64,000 nucleotides of DNA from Riptortus pedestris (taxonomy: Eukaryota; Arthropoda; Insecta; Hemiptera; Alydidae), in contig CM032228.1 in the NCBI GenBank assembly GCA_019009955.1, positions 98,274,501-98,338,500 on the forward strand. The letters are read 5' to 3'. The translations under genes were made by a program, and so were the position numbers. The notes below the pieces were generated by a model, which worked only from the letters and a program-made list of their open reading frames with translations, had not been told where the DNA came from and ran no database searches. Within the stretch, counting starts at the first letter, position 1, and each line of letters opens with the position of its first letter. Below are positions 21,260-33,840 of this stretch, one piece after another.

Positions 21260-22685
21260 GAAATGTATGTGTCAAAAGTTCTTTAGCCTAGCATACGCTC
21301 CTTTTTATTGAATTATTGCATACTATTGAGAAAGAAATATAGAATTGAAGGTGAGACGCGATGTTATACGTCTCCTGCATGTCTATCTCGTGCCATAACT
21401 GCAATGCGGCTTGTGATACCACGGAACCTAATAACGACTTGTAATACCACGGACTTGTAATAACACGACCACTAACCTTATTACAAGTATCTAATGAATT
21501 ATACATGTGAAATCTGCTTAATCCACGAATTACAAGCGTGAGAGAATTTCGTTGGTTCTTTATGAAAGCACTTAGGTTTTATAGGGTTCTTGTCTACAAA
21601 GAGATAATAAACATAAATTCATTACCAAATTGAGTTTTGATTTAGGTAATCTAAATGAGTTCTGTGGTGAGGCTTAAATGCCCAATTTTTTTCCATTTGA
21701 GGCCATTTAGCACAAATTAGTTGATTCTATTGTCTCTGTGCGAAGATAATGAGCACTTAACGTCTTCCCCAAACCCTTGACTTTAAAATAATTTTACTCG
21801 TGAAGAAATTGTCTTCCTTCACTCTTGAAGGTAAGCTTTCTCTAAATAGCAAATTCATGTTCTGTTAAATTAAAGGCAATGACGCTACATGGCGTAAAAC
21901 TTACTATGAATTTTAATTAGGTATTACTAAAATTTATTCTGGGTCCTTAAATTAGTAAAAATAAATCAGTTTATTAATTCATACTTTGTATATTATAAAA
22001 CATATAAAAACATTTCCAGGTTAAATTTATATCTTAAACGAAATTACTTTCTTCAATAATGTTTCAGTTTCAATGAAATGGCTGAACACAATAGCATATT
22101 TTTTGGTATTCACAAAAAGGAAAGGGCTTAGCTTATTTAATGTATGTTGCTAGTAGTAAAACGAAGAAGGCTTAACTTCATCGAAATTTTCATTATAATT
22201 AATTCTAAATAAACGTTTTTAATACAAATAAAAATATTTCGTTGGTGTCATTGTGTAGTATAAAGCTCTGAATTTTTATTTTTCGTCCTCTGAGAATTTA
22301 AAAAAATAATTTTGTGTAAATGGTAAATACTGTTATGGAATCCGCCTGCTGCTAGTAAAAAGCACAGTTGGACTCATAGAATTTTGACGCTTAGCAGGTA
22401 GATTCATTGACTAAGTAGATTCTCCGAAAAAAGTAGGTCATGTTCGAATCCCAGCCAGGCCAAGCAATTCAAACTTTAATAAAAAAATTAAATTGTGTTT
22501 ACAAAAATTGATGTTGTTGGTATTAAGCCAGTTACATAATCAGATAAAATTTAAAGGCATTGAAACTATTTTATATAATACAGTCAAATAATTACAAATA
22601 TTTAGTAGTTATATATTAAATCATTTGCAAGGTTCTATAATTGCAAGTTTTATAACATTTTTTTGGAAGGGAAAATAAAATAAAA
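21260..22685. other. AT-rich DNA with a possible tRNA-like remnant
   Basis: At 22430-22470 AGGTCATGTTCGAATCCCAG is a good B-box match, preceded by a poor A-box-like GCTTAGCAGGTAGATTC. It may be a tRNA pseudogene or another SINE head. A small repeated motif (CTTGTAATACCACGG type) lies at 21405-21470. Nothing else was recognised. Confidence 0.35.
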
Positions 22686-23311
22686 GTTCCTAACGTAGGA
22701 ACTACGTAAACTATGCAGATTTCTCACGCGAAGGTTTACAATAGATAAATCTACATGCTGGCAACACTACCGTGAATGATAAGTGAATAAATACAAACGG
22801 TAATGAGAAATCCTTCAGTCAATTTACAAGTTAAAATAATCTCTTCAACGGAAAGCGGCTGAATTGTAAAACAAATAGGTGAGCCAACCTCGCAGCGCTG
22901 AGTAGTTAGATAGACCAGAAAGAAAAACAATTAATGAAATATATCTGAAAATAACATATTAATTTTATTGAAAACTATTTACTTACTAAAGCTAGTGCTG
23001 TAATTTGTAATGAATCAGAATAATTTTCATTTCAATCACTCAAATTTTAGTAATCCAAGAACAAAAAAAAAGGGGGTCAACATAACGTAATTGTTCATAT
23101 CTCACAAAGTAAAATGTCAATGAACACAATTTTTGGTATTTAACCTTGTAATGAGGTGGTTCATGATATAACAGTTTATTGTTAATATGACTCGAGTAGA
23201 AGTGGGGGTTTGCTGAAAATTTTCAAAACTGAAAAATAAAAATATCTCGGTTAATATTCATACATAATATATATATTTATTTATATAGATTTTCATTAAG
23301 GGAAATCTGCT
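22686..23311 (-). mobile_element. AGCAGA element, second subfamily
   Basis: Reverse orientation: the eroded GTTCC..ACTACGTAAACTATGC terminus, GCAGATTTCTCACGCGAAGG, then about 400 bases absent from the 16661-17262 type, including GCTGAATTGTAAAACAAATA, CAAGAACAAAAAAAAAGGGG and TTAACCTTGTAATGAGGTGG. It closes with CATTAAGGGAAATCTGCT and AAAA. The extra block also occurs at 50634-51050 and in 53590-53700, so it defines a subfamily. The central TA array is reduced to a short ATATATAT stretch. Confidence 0.72.
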
Positions 23312-24684
23312 AAAAGAATAGCACAGAAGACCCGATTTTAAGCCACGGCATATTAAAACAATTTCATTTCATGATAAAAATTACATTCAGAGTAGTAAGT
23401 GTTGTTAATAGAATGTGTTTATATTTATCCACTCGATGAGGTTTGTTCACAAGATATTTATTTTTTTACAGCTAATACTTAGTCGAAATGGTGGTCGAAG
23501 GCCATATGATCAAACAGTCCTGATCATATTAAGAATGTTTGTTCAATTATTTGGCATAATTAATAAAAAATGTTAGAAGCTCTTGGAAGTATTATCTATA
23601 GCTGGCCCACATGCTTAAGTTCAAAATTAGGTGTTCGTTCCAATAATAACCAAAATGTAATTTCAATTCATTACATTATATTCGGGAATGACTAAACTCA
23701 ATGTATATACAAATAAAGCCGATTTAAGGTTTAGAATAGGCGGGAAGTCTGTTAAAAATTCGTTTTATTGAAAGTTTTGAAATAATTACCAGGGATTGGT
23801 AATGGTTTTAATACCCAATTTACAACAAATTAATTTCAGAAGAGTAATTACTGACTCTTATGATTTGAATGAAGAAATCCGAGGCTTGAAAATGAGTGTG
23901 AATGGGAGGAAAGATCTACTATGCAAATAAATTGAAGTGTCGATTATGGAGACGTTGGCAGGATTGGGAGAGGCAGCCTTCCTTTTCCTCGCCCTAAAAG
24001 GTATATTAGCATAGGATAAAGAGGTTCCCTACTTAATTCAAAATTTATCACAATATTCAACCAATATTTACGCCTTAAAAATGACTTTATTCATAAAAAT
24101 CGAATAGTATTTATTTCTACTTTCGTTAGGTAATGCATTTTGTTATTTTTACAAAATGTGTACTAAGAATTTTTTTCTACAACTTATTATACTGTATTTA
24201 GGAGATTATTTATCTAATATATTATCATCAAGATCTAAATATTACACATTGTACATACAACCTCTGGGTTCTGCTAGAAGTTACTCTATCAGTATTATTA
24301 TGCCGTCAGAAATCTATAAGGTGTGTTCACAAAATGAATTTCTGTTCTCACCTGTACCTTTTATATAAATTTCATCGATTAATAACTTATGAAACTTGAA
24401 ATAATGATCACCTAACCGTATAAATTTGCAGTATCAAGAAATTAAATAAATGACCATGTCTATCCTAAGATATGTGATCCTACACTAGGTCTCTTCAAGT
24501 ACGCATGCTATGAAATGGTTGTTTTAGGCGTTGTCCTATTGGTATATTGAATATTTTAATGTAAACTGAACATTTTCCTTTCAGAGTTTGCTTATGTCTT
24601 TCTAAATAATTCAGCGTTTGCTGCCTATGACGAAACAACAATTAATTAATGATTGTAATTTAATCATTATACATACACACACAC

Positions 24685-24690
<6 letters not shown>
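23312..24690. other. AT-rich DNA, nothing recognised
   Basis: Short open frames only (for example 24156-24368, 70 codons, no known match). Confidence 0.4.

Positions 24691-24692
<2 letters not shown>

Positions 24693-24729
<37 letters not shown>
24693..24729. repeat. (TA)n microsatellite
   Basis: TA array preceded by a short CA tract. No element flanks are visible. Confidence 0.93.
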
Positions 24730-24735
<6 letters not shown>

Positions 24736-25329
24736 TATATGGGCTACGATATGTACTGCTATTGAAATAGATAGGGAAATATAACGTGTTGATCTTTGGA
24801 ATGGTTAAAGAATATAAATAGTATACTACTAGTTTACTTATAGTTATACATATGCTACTGTTACTTGTTATTATGTAACCTACTATACGTTACAATTATT
24901 TGATAAGTTTTTCTGTTAATTTAATTTTACGCAGATCTCCGAAGATGCAAGGCACCTGCTGAATTACAAGTTATTAAATAGTAATAATACATTTGTCTTT
25001 ATGACTCGGAGGTAGATTTGGCTTATTCTGTTAAATGGCTAACGTCTGAAAAGCTGTTTTTAGAGACGGAATATTTCATTACTGCTATCAAAGACAAATG
25101 TAGTGCCACAAAGCTTAGGAATCCATTCAGCACATTGTGGCTGAATGCGAAATCCTTGCTGAGTCCGAATACTTACTTAGGTCCCAATTATTTGGCAAAA
25201 GTATTCAAGCTCTAGAAGAGAAATTCGGCGTTTTAGGCAGGAAGGTTGCCTATTATTGCTATTAGACCCAAAAGTTATTAGAAAAAGATAATGTATTAGG
25301 ATGAAGCAATGATAAATGATTAGACAGTG

Positions 25330-25560
25330 CATCATACAAAATCTGATTTTCTCATTATTGACAAGATCAATAACACTACCTATATTATTGACATTGCAGT
25401 ACCCAATGATGAGAGTACTCGAATATCCTATGCCAAAAAACTCAAAAGATAGCAAGGACTAGCTATTGGGCTTAAAAAACTCTCTGAGCTTTATGCCACA
25501 GTTACTGTTTCTATTGTAAGTAAAAATGGATTCGTGGCTCAACCAACAATAATAGATATC
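25330..25560 (+). pseudogene. C-terminal fragment of a non-LTR retroelement polymerase-type protein
   Basis: From 25339 the frame reads KSDFLIIDKINNTTYIIDIA, then VPNDESTRISYAKKLKR, a stop, and QGLAIGLKKLSELYATVTVS with IVSKNGFV. This follows a pattern I know from the C-terminus of invertebrate reverse transcriptase-like proteins (KPD..IIDK....YIIDIAVP.D.N....Y..K..KY..L). One in-frame stop breaks it. The open frame upstream at 25018-25215 may be part of the same protein, but I cannot confirm that. Confidence 0.68.
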
Positions 25561-25569
25561 AAGAATATA

Positions 25570-26420
25570 AATATGCCAATAGAAATTATAAAAGAAGCAC
25601 ATAAAGGGGGTACTTCTTGGTACTGAGCAAAGTTTTGAATTCCCTTGACATGTATATGCAACGATCAAAACTTCACTTCCGTTGGATTTTCCCTCTTTGT
25701 GGATTTAACCGCAGTTTCATAAAAATAAGCCTCCCGCTATAATAATAATGATCTAATTTAAATATGGTAAATTTTAATGAAATTGATTAAGGTGGAGTTG
25801 TAAGAAATACGAAGTTTTGAATAACTGTTTATCAAAAGGACTTAAAACTCGCCTATTCAAGTGTCTAGAATGGTAAAACCGTCTTAATTTTAATATTACT
25901 TTATTGTGTATAAAACTTATATTTATTCATTTTAATTTAGAGGTCGCCTCAATCGATATCGAAACTATAAACAACGTTTCTTTAGTAATTTTCTTACTTC
26001 CATTACTAAAAATTTTGATCTATTATAGCCACGCTCAATGTTTACACGTTCATAATAGTGTTCACAGGGAAAGTAATATTCCCTTTGTTCTCACGGGAGT
26101 ATGCTAAATGAATAATTCAATCAACGAGGTCACTAACGTCTAAAAATAAATACTTCACATTTGACGTTTAGTACAGTGAAATGAACGTAGCTAATGAACG
26201 TTAATGAGTCCCACTTTCAATAGGTAAATGATTCGTCTGGCTGCCTGTCTGTTTGTTCTAAATTGGTAACGGTTGCATAAAGATGGTGTGCACTTGAAAT
26301 TTTTAACTTATAACTTCTGCAAGCCTTGCCATGATTACAGACATCTTTGAGCTTTGTGCCAGATCTGATATAGTTTGTTAGTGAGTTAACAATCATTAGC
26401 GTTTGCAACTTCCCACATTA
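25570..26420. other. AT-rich DNA, nothing recognised
   Basis: A 3' flank of the retroelement fragment may lie here, but no poly-A tail or target duplication is evident. Confidence 0.35.
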
Positions 26421-26424
26421 TTAC

Positions 26425-26600
26425 GAAACTCCATATTTAAGCCTTTTATTAAAAATTTATGATCAAGTTCGTAAACGGTTGATTTCGGACCAGGAGGAGT
26501 TGAAATCTAGAGAAAATATACAAATAAGTTGTAATGCAATCTTATCGATATAGCAATGTTCTAAATTTGTTATTCTGTACATTTTTCTATAACTCGAATA
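26425..26600 (+). mobile_element. AGCAGA element, right-half fragment
   Basis: CCATATTTAAGCCTTTTATT, then TTATGATCAAGTTCGTAAACGG, TTGATTTCGGACCAGGAG and a degenerate following block match the region right of the TA array in the 13795-14519 copy. The ends are missing. Confidence 0.6.
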
Positions 26601-27395
26601 TTAGGGTAGTATAATTTGCCTATTTTGTACTTTAAACCTTCAGTAAACGTTTCATGTTCTGCTTAAATTTCAAGTCGTGTTACATGGGGCTCTAAGTAAG
26701 GGAGAAATACTTTATTCTTAGCTGAGAATAGAGTATGGCATGACATCGTTTGAGCTTAATGATGCACAGATTTTACACAGAATGCTGGTACATCTGGAAA
26801 TATGCTTAATTCTCGCAGCTCCTGCGCAAAGAACCTGTCAAAAAAATTTAGGTAGTGTCCATGGATAAAAGATCCCTCAATCTTTAACCTCCCTGCTGAT
26901 TACGAAACTGTTTACAGTGGTTGTACCAATAGAAATTAATCGTGCAGTGATCGATATCAAACAATTTATTAGGAGGCGTTCAGTATTATTTTTGTTCATT
27001 TTCCTACATGGCCAGTTTAATTGTTTTTCTGAATTTAGAAGTAAAATTGTTGGCACCTGGATTTCTTAACTTTGAACCTTTTCGATGTATATCAATATAC
27101 ATAGATAAACCAAAAGGGATTGGTCAGTTTCTTGTTTTAGAAAATCTTAATTGTGAAGGAAATTGCAGATGACGTAAGTCAGCGGTTACAGATGATTTCA
27201 ATGGCACCAATAATCAGATGGAGATCATCAGTGTTAAGGTCAGGCAGATTTTAAAACCATGGAGTCAGTATACGTATTTATCGCCCATTAATTAAAACTT
27301 GTGTAGTAATTAGTTCAGTTCTAAGAACCAGAAGTCCAAAAGCCTAAGTATACATCACCCATTACTTATGTTTGCTAAGGTATTCTTTTGGATGA
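26601..27395. other. AT-rich DNA, nothing firm
   Basis: No open frame of interest. Near 26795-26835 CTTAATTCTCGCAGCTCCTGCG is reminiscent of the right terminus of the AGCAGA element, but diverged. Confidence 0.35.
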
Positions 27396-27397
27396 CT

Positions 27398-27510
27398 TTT
27401 TGAGCTGGGTTCAATCTCCACATGTGCAGGAATTTAGCTGGTGGCAAACTCATCACATACAATCTCTAGCTGAATATTGCCGAAAACGTTGAAAACCAAT
27501 AGACAATCCG
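27398..27510 (+). mobile_element. tRNA-derived SINE, degenerate fragment
   Basis: GAGCTGGGTTCAATCTCCAC (B-box-like) is followed by GGAATTTAGCTGGTGGCAAACTC and a CTAGCTGAATATTGCCG stretch in the order of the SINE. Low similarity. Confidence 0.4.
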
Positions 27511-27559
27511 TTCTTAGTAGCATAAAATGAATTTTAATTACATATTTAACAACATCAAT

Positions 27560-27720
27560 CTTTGGTTTTATCTTTACCAAACTCGATATTTATATGATAA
27601 ATTTAAAACCGTAGATCAGGAGCATTACATTGAGGTTTAAAAAACGGACAAAATGTATTATCCCAAATATGTCCATATTATTTTAATGTAACTAGAATAT
27701 TAACAGAGTTGTTTGTGTTT
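27560..27720 (+). mobile_element. AGCAGA element, highly diverged fragment
   Basis: TCTTTACCAAACTCGATATTTA followed by a poor version of the next block. The match is limited to about 40 good bases. Confidence 0.35.
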
Positions 27721-27724
27721 TAGC

Positions 27725-28745
27725 ATATTCACCCGTCAGAAAACTTTCGCTCCAACTGGATTATAGAATGTCACTAAAAAATTCAGTTTTAGCTTAAATT
27801 TATAGTTTTGTTTACACAGATTTCTTACTATGGGAATAACAGAGAAGAAAATATGAGTGCAATATGCAAATATATCGTTTATTATTCAACTGGGGACAAA
27901 ATTTATATAATACCATTTATAGGAAATTAAATTTGGCATAAGATTGGTATTCGTACTGACGAAACTAGTCGTAATGGGTTCAGAGAAAGTCAAAACGGAT
28001 AATTTTGTTGAAATTTGAAATCCAAAGAATGGTTACAATATTTCTCTTAGTTCGCACAAGGGAAAAATATTTGAAGATTACCCTTTAATTTTGTCAGTTC
28101 GTGTGTATGTTACATTTTTAGTCAGCGATACCTTTGTAAATGGATTCCATAAATGTTAACATTTGCCTTATCAAAAGCCTTATCCAATAGCTTTTGAAGT
28201 TTTTACAGTTTTTCTCATAAGACAATGTTTAGCAAAATATCAATAACGTAACAGCTGATTCCTAATCATTGTAAACTGGCTGATGAAGGTTTTCAATGTT
28301 AAGTCCGTCAAATGATTTATGCTGTTTGATCCAGAACTACAGATACTCAAAAAGCTAGGTCAGGCACTACTTTCTTATTTCAGGACTTCAACATAGGTCA
28401 CCCTTGTGCCCTTACCTCAATACAGCTCATTATCTTGACACTCCCATTCCAATATATCACAATGACCTATTATTTTAAAAGTTTTAAATACTGTAATTAT
28501 TAAGATATTATTATTGGAGCTTTAAAATATGAACACTCATTGAAACCATTTAAATTATTTCCACACCATTCAACAACAATGGGATACAATAATAATTATT
28601 ATTTTGGTGTCATTGGAGTTGGTATGTTCTTAATTCTGAATTATGTTTTTATTGATTTTGCCATTTATTAGCATAAAAATTATGTGGATCTGAGGTTAGC
28701 CATGTGATTTAAGGCATTCGTCTTAATAAATGTGGTAAAACTATT
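27725..28745. other. AT-rich DNA, nothing recognised
   Basis: At 28690-28720 GGTTAGCCATGTGATTTAAGGC is similar to a plus-strand SINE head, but no body follows in that direction. Confidence 0.35.
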
Positions 28746-28751
28746 ATTGTT

Positions 28752-28946
28752 ACTTATTATTATTATTTATTAACGTACACCTTTTGCAACTCAGGCTAAT
28801 TGGGACGGGTTATCTACAGGTTACCACCCTTTTCTAGCCAGGATGGGGATTTTAGGTTGTTATTTAATGAATTTCGTCAATAAATAATTTCCTTTGCCCA
28901 GGCGAGAATCGAACTCGCCACTCTAGGTTTACCATGTGAGATAAAG
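28752..28946 (-). mobile_element. tRNA-derived SINE
   Basis: A (TTA)n tail, TTAACGTACACCTTTTGCAAC, GGGACGGGTTATCTACAGGT, TTTTCTAGCCAGGATGGGGA, and an intact B box in reverse (GGCGAGAATCGAACTCGCC). It is truncated at the ATGTGAGATAAAG point of the tRNA head and joined directly to the next SINE. Confidence 0.85.
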
Positions 28947-29168
28947 GTTACTTATTAGCGTCCACGTTTTGCTAAAACGGCTAATTGGGACGGGTTCCCA
29001 CAGGTTACCCTCCCCCCCCCTTTTCTAGCCAGGGTGGGACTAACTAAGGATTTTGTTTAATGAGCCCGTCACTAAATAATTTCCTAATGCCCAGGCGGGA
29101 ATCGAACTCGCTACTCTAGGTTTACCATGCAAGCCAACGCTTTAACTCACACTGCTTTCATGAGTCCC
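28947..29168 (-). mobile_element. tRNA-derived SINE with full head
   Basis: The copy runs from TTATTAGCGTCCACGTTTTG through a C-run (29010-29018), TCTAGCCAGGGTGGGAC, the B box in reverse (GGCGGGAATCGAACTCGC), and the head CATGCAAGCCAACGCTTTAACTC to TGAGTCCC. The head on the minus strand starts GGGACTCATG. The A-box region, GAGTTAAAGCGTTGGC, is a weak fit to the tRNA consensus. Confidence 0.85.
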
Positions 29169-29260
29169 GCGTGGATAATAGGAATTTATTTAGTGGCTAA
29201 CGCAGTAAATATAATTCTTAGTCCAACGCTGGCTTGAAAAAAAGAATCCTGCAGACTTTA
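29165..29260 (+). mobile_element. tRNA-derived SINE, body fragment in opposite orientation
   Basis: CCCGCGTGGATAATAGGAAT, TTATTTAGTGGCTAACGC and CCAACGCTGGCTTGAAAAAA follow the SINE on the plus strand, starting where the minus-strand copy ends. The two form a head-to-head arrangement. Confidence 0.6.
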
Positions 29261-29264
29261 ATAA

Positions 29265-31025
29265 GTAACATAATGAAAATGATTGCTTAAGAATTATATA
29301 TATCGTATATATTATACATATATATTCATGCAGTAATATTCTATAAAATGTAAAGAAATGTGTATTTCCATTAAATGTTAAAAACGTGGTATTGCAAATC
29401 AAAACAAAAATATTATTTATAATTTACATATTACTATATAGTAAACTTAATTTATGCATTGGTTGTAAAAACATATCAAATTAAATGAATACATTTTTTA
29501 ACATCTTTGAGTTTATTATTTGTAATTATATTTAATAAATTAATTTTGTCGTTCTTAATAACATCCTAAAAATATGACAAGTAATTTTTTTTTATTTAGT
29601 ATTAATCTTAAATTATTGGAGGTCACCAACTTAAAGAGACAATATACCAGTTCAAAAATTATTTTTTGATCGATTAATGCGACAAATATTCTCGAATTTT
29701 ATTTAATGCTTAAACATTTTTGGTAGAGTTATGGTTATCCATCTTGTGTACATAACATCCTGATGAAACTTATGAAAAATGTAAAAAATAAAATTACAGT
29801 ATATAATTTTAACCCCGCACGTCTAGTATAGAAAACCCTTTATAATTAATAATAGAAGCGGAGGGAATGTATTTAAGAACAACAATAAAAAAAGAAGATA
29901 ACATTATTTATAGTTGCCTAAATTAAGCTTCCCTCTGCTTGCTTCCATTTTTCATATAACGCAATTTCCGCAAGCTCCAGCTTTATCTTGGGTTGGAATT
30001 TACATATAAAATGTGCCTCTCTACACTCACTGTCATTTATGAATAAATTTGGGACATACCATTTTATTTCAAAATGTAATCTAGCAAAGGTTACTCTAGT
30101 CATGTAAGATAAATGAAGTGATGCATGCAAACACTATTTTAAACAAATTTTCCCAAATTATCATAATTTAATTAAAGAAATTAGCTTAATGCCTGCGAAA
30201 AAACCAATTGTAAGCCATGTAAGCCATGAAATCCATCACAAATGGAAGAATATAAGTATATTTATCCCGAGTTCCTGGATGGTAGGGGAGCCAATGATCT
30301 GGAACAACTAATAATAAGCTACGTCCTTTAGAAGTACTTTAATATATACAGAGAGCACATACAGAGACCAAACTCCATCATCAGTGCTTGCTGATTAGAG
30401 AACTGCAGCTTGTACCAAAGTAGCCGGGCTACTGACTGTCAAGACATGGATTTTTATTGATCCTGATTATTTAGATAAGCATGGAAATCAAATCGATAGT
30501 TCCGTTAAATTGCTTTGTATTAGGACTAATTTTATCTGTGAGTCGATTTCTTAATCAGCTGGAACTTATAATTTCCAATATTTTTATTGTCCTTGAAGGT
30601 CTTTGAGGTAGGTGGCCTTAGTTTTAGTTGTGAGGACACAAACCCCTGAAGGGATAATTAGGGATAACGAGACGTTTAGAGTTTTGAATAAAATGAAATA
30701 ATAGAAGACAGTTTTTCTATTTTATACATTATTCTAGCTTCTATTCCATATGCTAATTGACAAAACCTGAGCACGTTTTTCGAAACAATTATTATTATTA
30801 TTTTATCAATGTATAATCCGTATTATATCTCGTCTTTAAAAAATATGGGTTTTCATAAGTGGTGTACGCTAAGAATAGTAGTGATCTTGAAAAATATTCT
30901 AAATAGGAAACATTAATTTATCCACGCCGTCTATTTTTAAATTTATTTAGTTATATATAGTCAAAGAAGGGTAGTCGATTAATTTACGAATTAATATAAA
31001 TTTAGTAAAATATGAATGAAAATAG
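29265..31025. other. AT-rich DNA, nothing recognised
   Basis: No known frame. The 70-codon minus frame at 29918-30130 has no family match. Confidence 0.4.
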
Positions 31026-31028
31026 ATC

Positions 31029-31090
31029 TTACCAAAAAAGGGTGGAGGCCTTGTCTAGACGTTTCGGCCAAAAAATTGCCATCTTCTGTT
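31029..31090 (-). mobile_element. Penelope-like element terminal motif (hammerhead-like)
   Basis: On the minus strand ACAGAAGATGGCAATTTTTT is followed by GGCCGAAACGTC and TAGACAAGGCCTCCACC. Penelope-like retroelements end with such a block (CTGAAGATGGC..GCCGAAACGTC), known from published work to be a minimal hammerhead ribozyme. Here the first core base set is CAGAAGA, not CTGAAGA, so it is probably degenerate. No protein remnant was found alongside. Confidence 0.5.
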
Positions 31091-33240
31091 AATTTTACGG
31101 CACCTTGATCCCTCAACATTGCATTCATTATCCATCTATATCCATGTCATCCCTTCATTTTATATTGACTTCTTTCTTCTTAATTAAATTCTATACAGTC
31201 AATATGGGATAGACAGACATTTTACTTTAAACTTGTCAAAAACTAGCTGTTAGAACTTATTTTATACAGAACCTACTCGCCTAATGTCACCCAGCAGGCT
31301 CATGATATTGATTTGAAGTCTCATGGTTTGATGTATTATTATGTGATTATGCCGTATATAATTGCAAGTGAAAGAAGTGTATGTAAAATGTATCTAGATA
31401 GAGCTGGATATTTATCAATATAGATATTAATATAGTCGTCAATATAGCCACTCATCACTTACTGATTAGTAACTATGTCTCATAAACGTATTAATTTATC
31501 ATTTCATCATATTCATTAATTAAACTGAGCCAACCATCAAAGTACCTTAATTAAGTCTGCTAAATTTAGGTGGCGATCGAAGAAGAAGCTTTGGAATAGT
31601 AGTGCGTAATTAAAAGTTCGAGCGGCAACAAAATGAAGATTTTTCTTTTACTTATTAAAATTTGAAGCTCTTTGAGCTAATAAGTTTCTGCCACCGAGTT
31701 TGAAAACGGGCCACATAGTTTAGCACAACTAGTATATATAGGTTAGTAACATTACTACATAAAAGTTTATTTTTGATACAAAAAAAAATTACCCTTTTAG
31801 CTTGACTGAAGCTATAGGTGTATAGGCAGAAGGGAAGGAGGGAGTGGCTGTTTTTCCTTTGGAACGACGCTTGTAAGAAAATGAAGCAGAGCTCTTCAGA
31901 TGGATGACCCTTGCTAATGGGCCTGCTAGGGGAGATTGCATAATTCTACCCTACCACAGGAATACATCTACTCCCAACCCCTCAAATCCATTCATTCTCC
32001 ACCCCCCTCTCTCTCTCTCTCACTCTCTCTCTCTCTGAAATCGACTTTCTGTAACATATAATATTGTACTAAACATTCCTCACGAAGAGAAAATAAAATT
32101 ATAGAGTTATAGCGCTCCCATTCACAGCCTGTATGGTCTAGTCGATGGTCATTTGTCGAAGGTAAGTTGAGAGGTTACTTGGAGAGTACCAAAGAGTATT
32201 CTGCACAGGAAGACAAACAATGATCAGCTTTAAGTTATTGGACACAGTACAGTGAGTGGGAATGCCTAGTAAATTTGAGTTGACAAGGAGGATTCTTGAA
32301 GGATCTTTTTGTAGAGTCCAAACTACCTCAGGACTCGTTATCCCTAACCCCATTTAATCGTTGCCCAGAGAATGACAATCAGAAAAATAAGGAGAAACCA
32401 TTGTGCTATAATATGCAAAAGGTTCAAACTTTACATGGTGTGTGAGCCACCGACTATTGTTCACTTATATTATTGTAGGATTGGTTCTTGTAAGAACAGC
32501 GACAAAGTTTATAGTTCAAAATAAGTACTGAAGAGATCAAGTTTTTTTTTCCCAATGTTTATTGACTGTTTGGGAGGCTGGTCCTGATCGAAATGATGAG
32601 GGACCTGTGTTCTAGTTGGAGCACATTCAAGTACCTGTGAGGGATAGTTAGGTAATAAAGCTAGAACGTTGCAGACCTCTTCTATGCTCTGTAAAACTTT
32701 CACCACTAATAGAATCCTAAAAGAAAATCAAAAGTGCTCAGACCAAAAGCTAAACATAAACCCAAGACAAACGGATATATGACCGCTCCTCACTTTAAAC
32801 ACCTGGTGCCATTTACTTAAGTGTGGTAGACGATATTATGCTTTATATACTAGGCAATTTAATTTTAAATTACAATTATACGCAGGAGTTACATCTAAGT
32901 TTGATGATGGTTTAGATTATTAATTTATGTGTATTTCCCAGGAGATGTAACTATATTTAGGTTCAAAAGAAGACTTCTTTCCTACATTCATTTCACTCGG
33001 TCCTCTCCAATATACAAAAGAGCCAAAACTTTTGGTGCGCGAGTACTCATTAACTGGAAGGAATATGTAAAACAATATTAGTTAAATCAGAGGAAGGGGA
33101 GGAATGAAAGGAGTTGACTGGTTAGTGATTCGGCAATGTGAGGCTGGCTGTCAGGGTATCCTGCACAGCTGAGCCTGCCCATGTCAGAACCACCCTCCTG
33201 AAAATCATCTAATTCCATGCTCCTTTTCATACGACCTACT

Positions 33241-33322
33241 TTTCTCCCTCCCTCCCTCTCTCCTCTCTCTCTCTCTCACTCTCTCTCTCTCTCTCACACT
33301 CACACACACACTCGCTCTCTCT
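33241..33322. repeat. (CT)n/(CA)n compound tract
   Basis: CCTCCCTCC units pass into CT repeats, then a CACACA block and another short CT block. The shorter tract at 32006-32036 is similar. Confidence 0.9.
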
Positions 33323-33840
33323 CCCCCGCTTCATTCATAACATCAACATAACATTAATAAATTACCTAAACAAAAAGTTGAATCTCTGTTTTAGTGCTTG
33401 CTAATTTGAATTCTGCTTTTCTTCAACTCAAGGAAACCGTTCAATATCAAACTATAATCTTGTTAAATAGTTCACCACCGCTGATAGGCTGTTGGTTCAT
33501 GCAATGATTGAAGGTATAGGAGCCTCATAGGTTCCTCAGGGCACACCAAGATACTAGTTACTTCAAGTTTGAACAAGAAACATGCTTTTGAGGTCTAGAT
33601 GACTTGACTCGGTCTGCTATTTGATGATCATAGCTACTAGGAACTGAGACGCCTACTAGACCTTTTAACTTCGTCAGGGACCTTTCCATTATTATCCAGA
33701 TTCTACCCTGTTTATTAGATAAATCAGTTGATGAACAGATTACCCATTGTTATATAGTACCCTCGTTTTTGAGAATGGACTCCGTAAAATACTAAATGCT
33801 AAATGCTACTTTTTAATTTTCTATTTGTTTATAAAAAGGG

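Noticed and set aside
22420..22480. Possible tRNA gene with B box GTTCGAATCCC
   Set aside because: No cloverleaf can be built: the A box is poor and the acceptor ends do not pair. It is noted only as a possible SINE or tRNA remnant.
28900..28930. tRNA gene on the minus strand
   Set aside because: The B box is part of the SINE body. The acceptor and anticodon arms are not preserved, and the same block recurs in all SINE copies.
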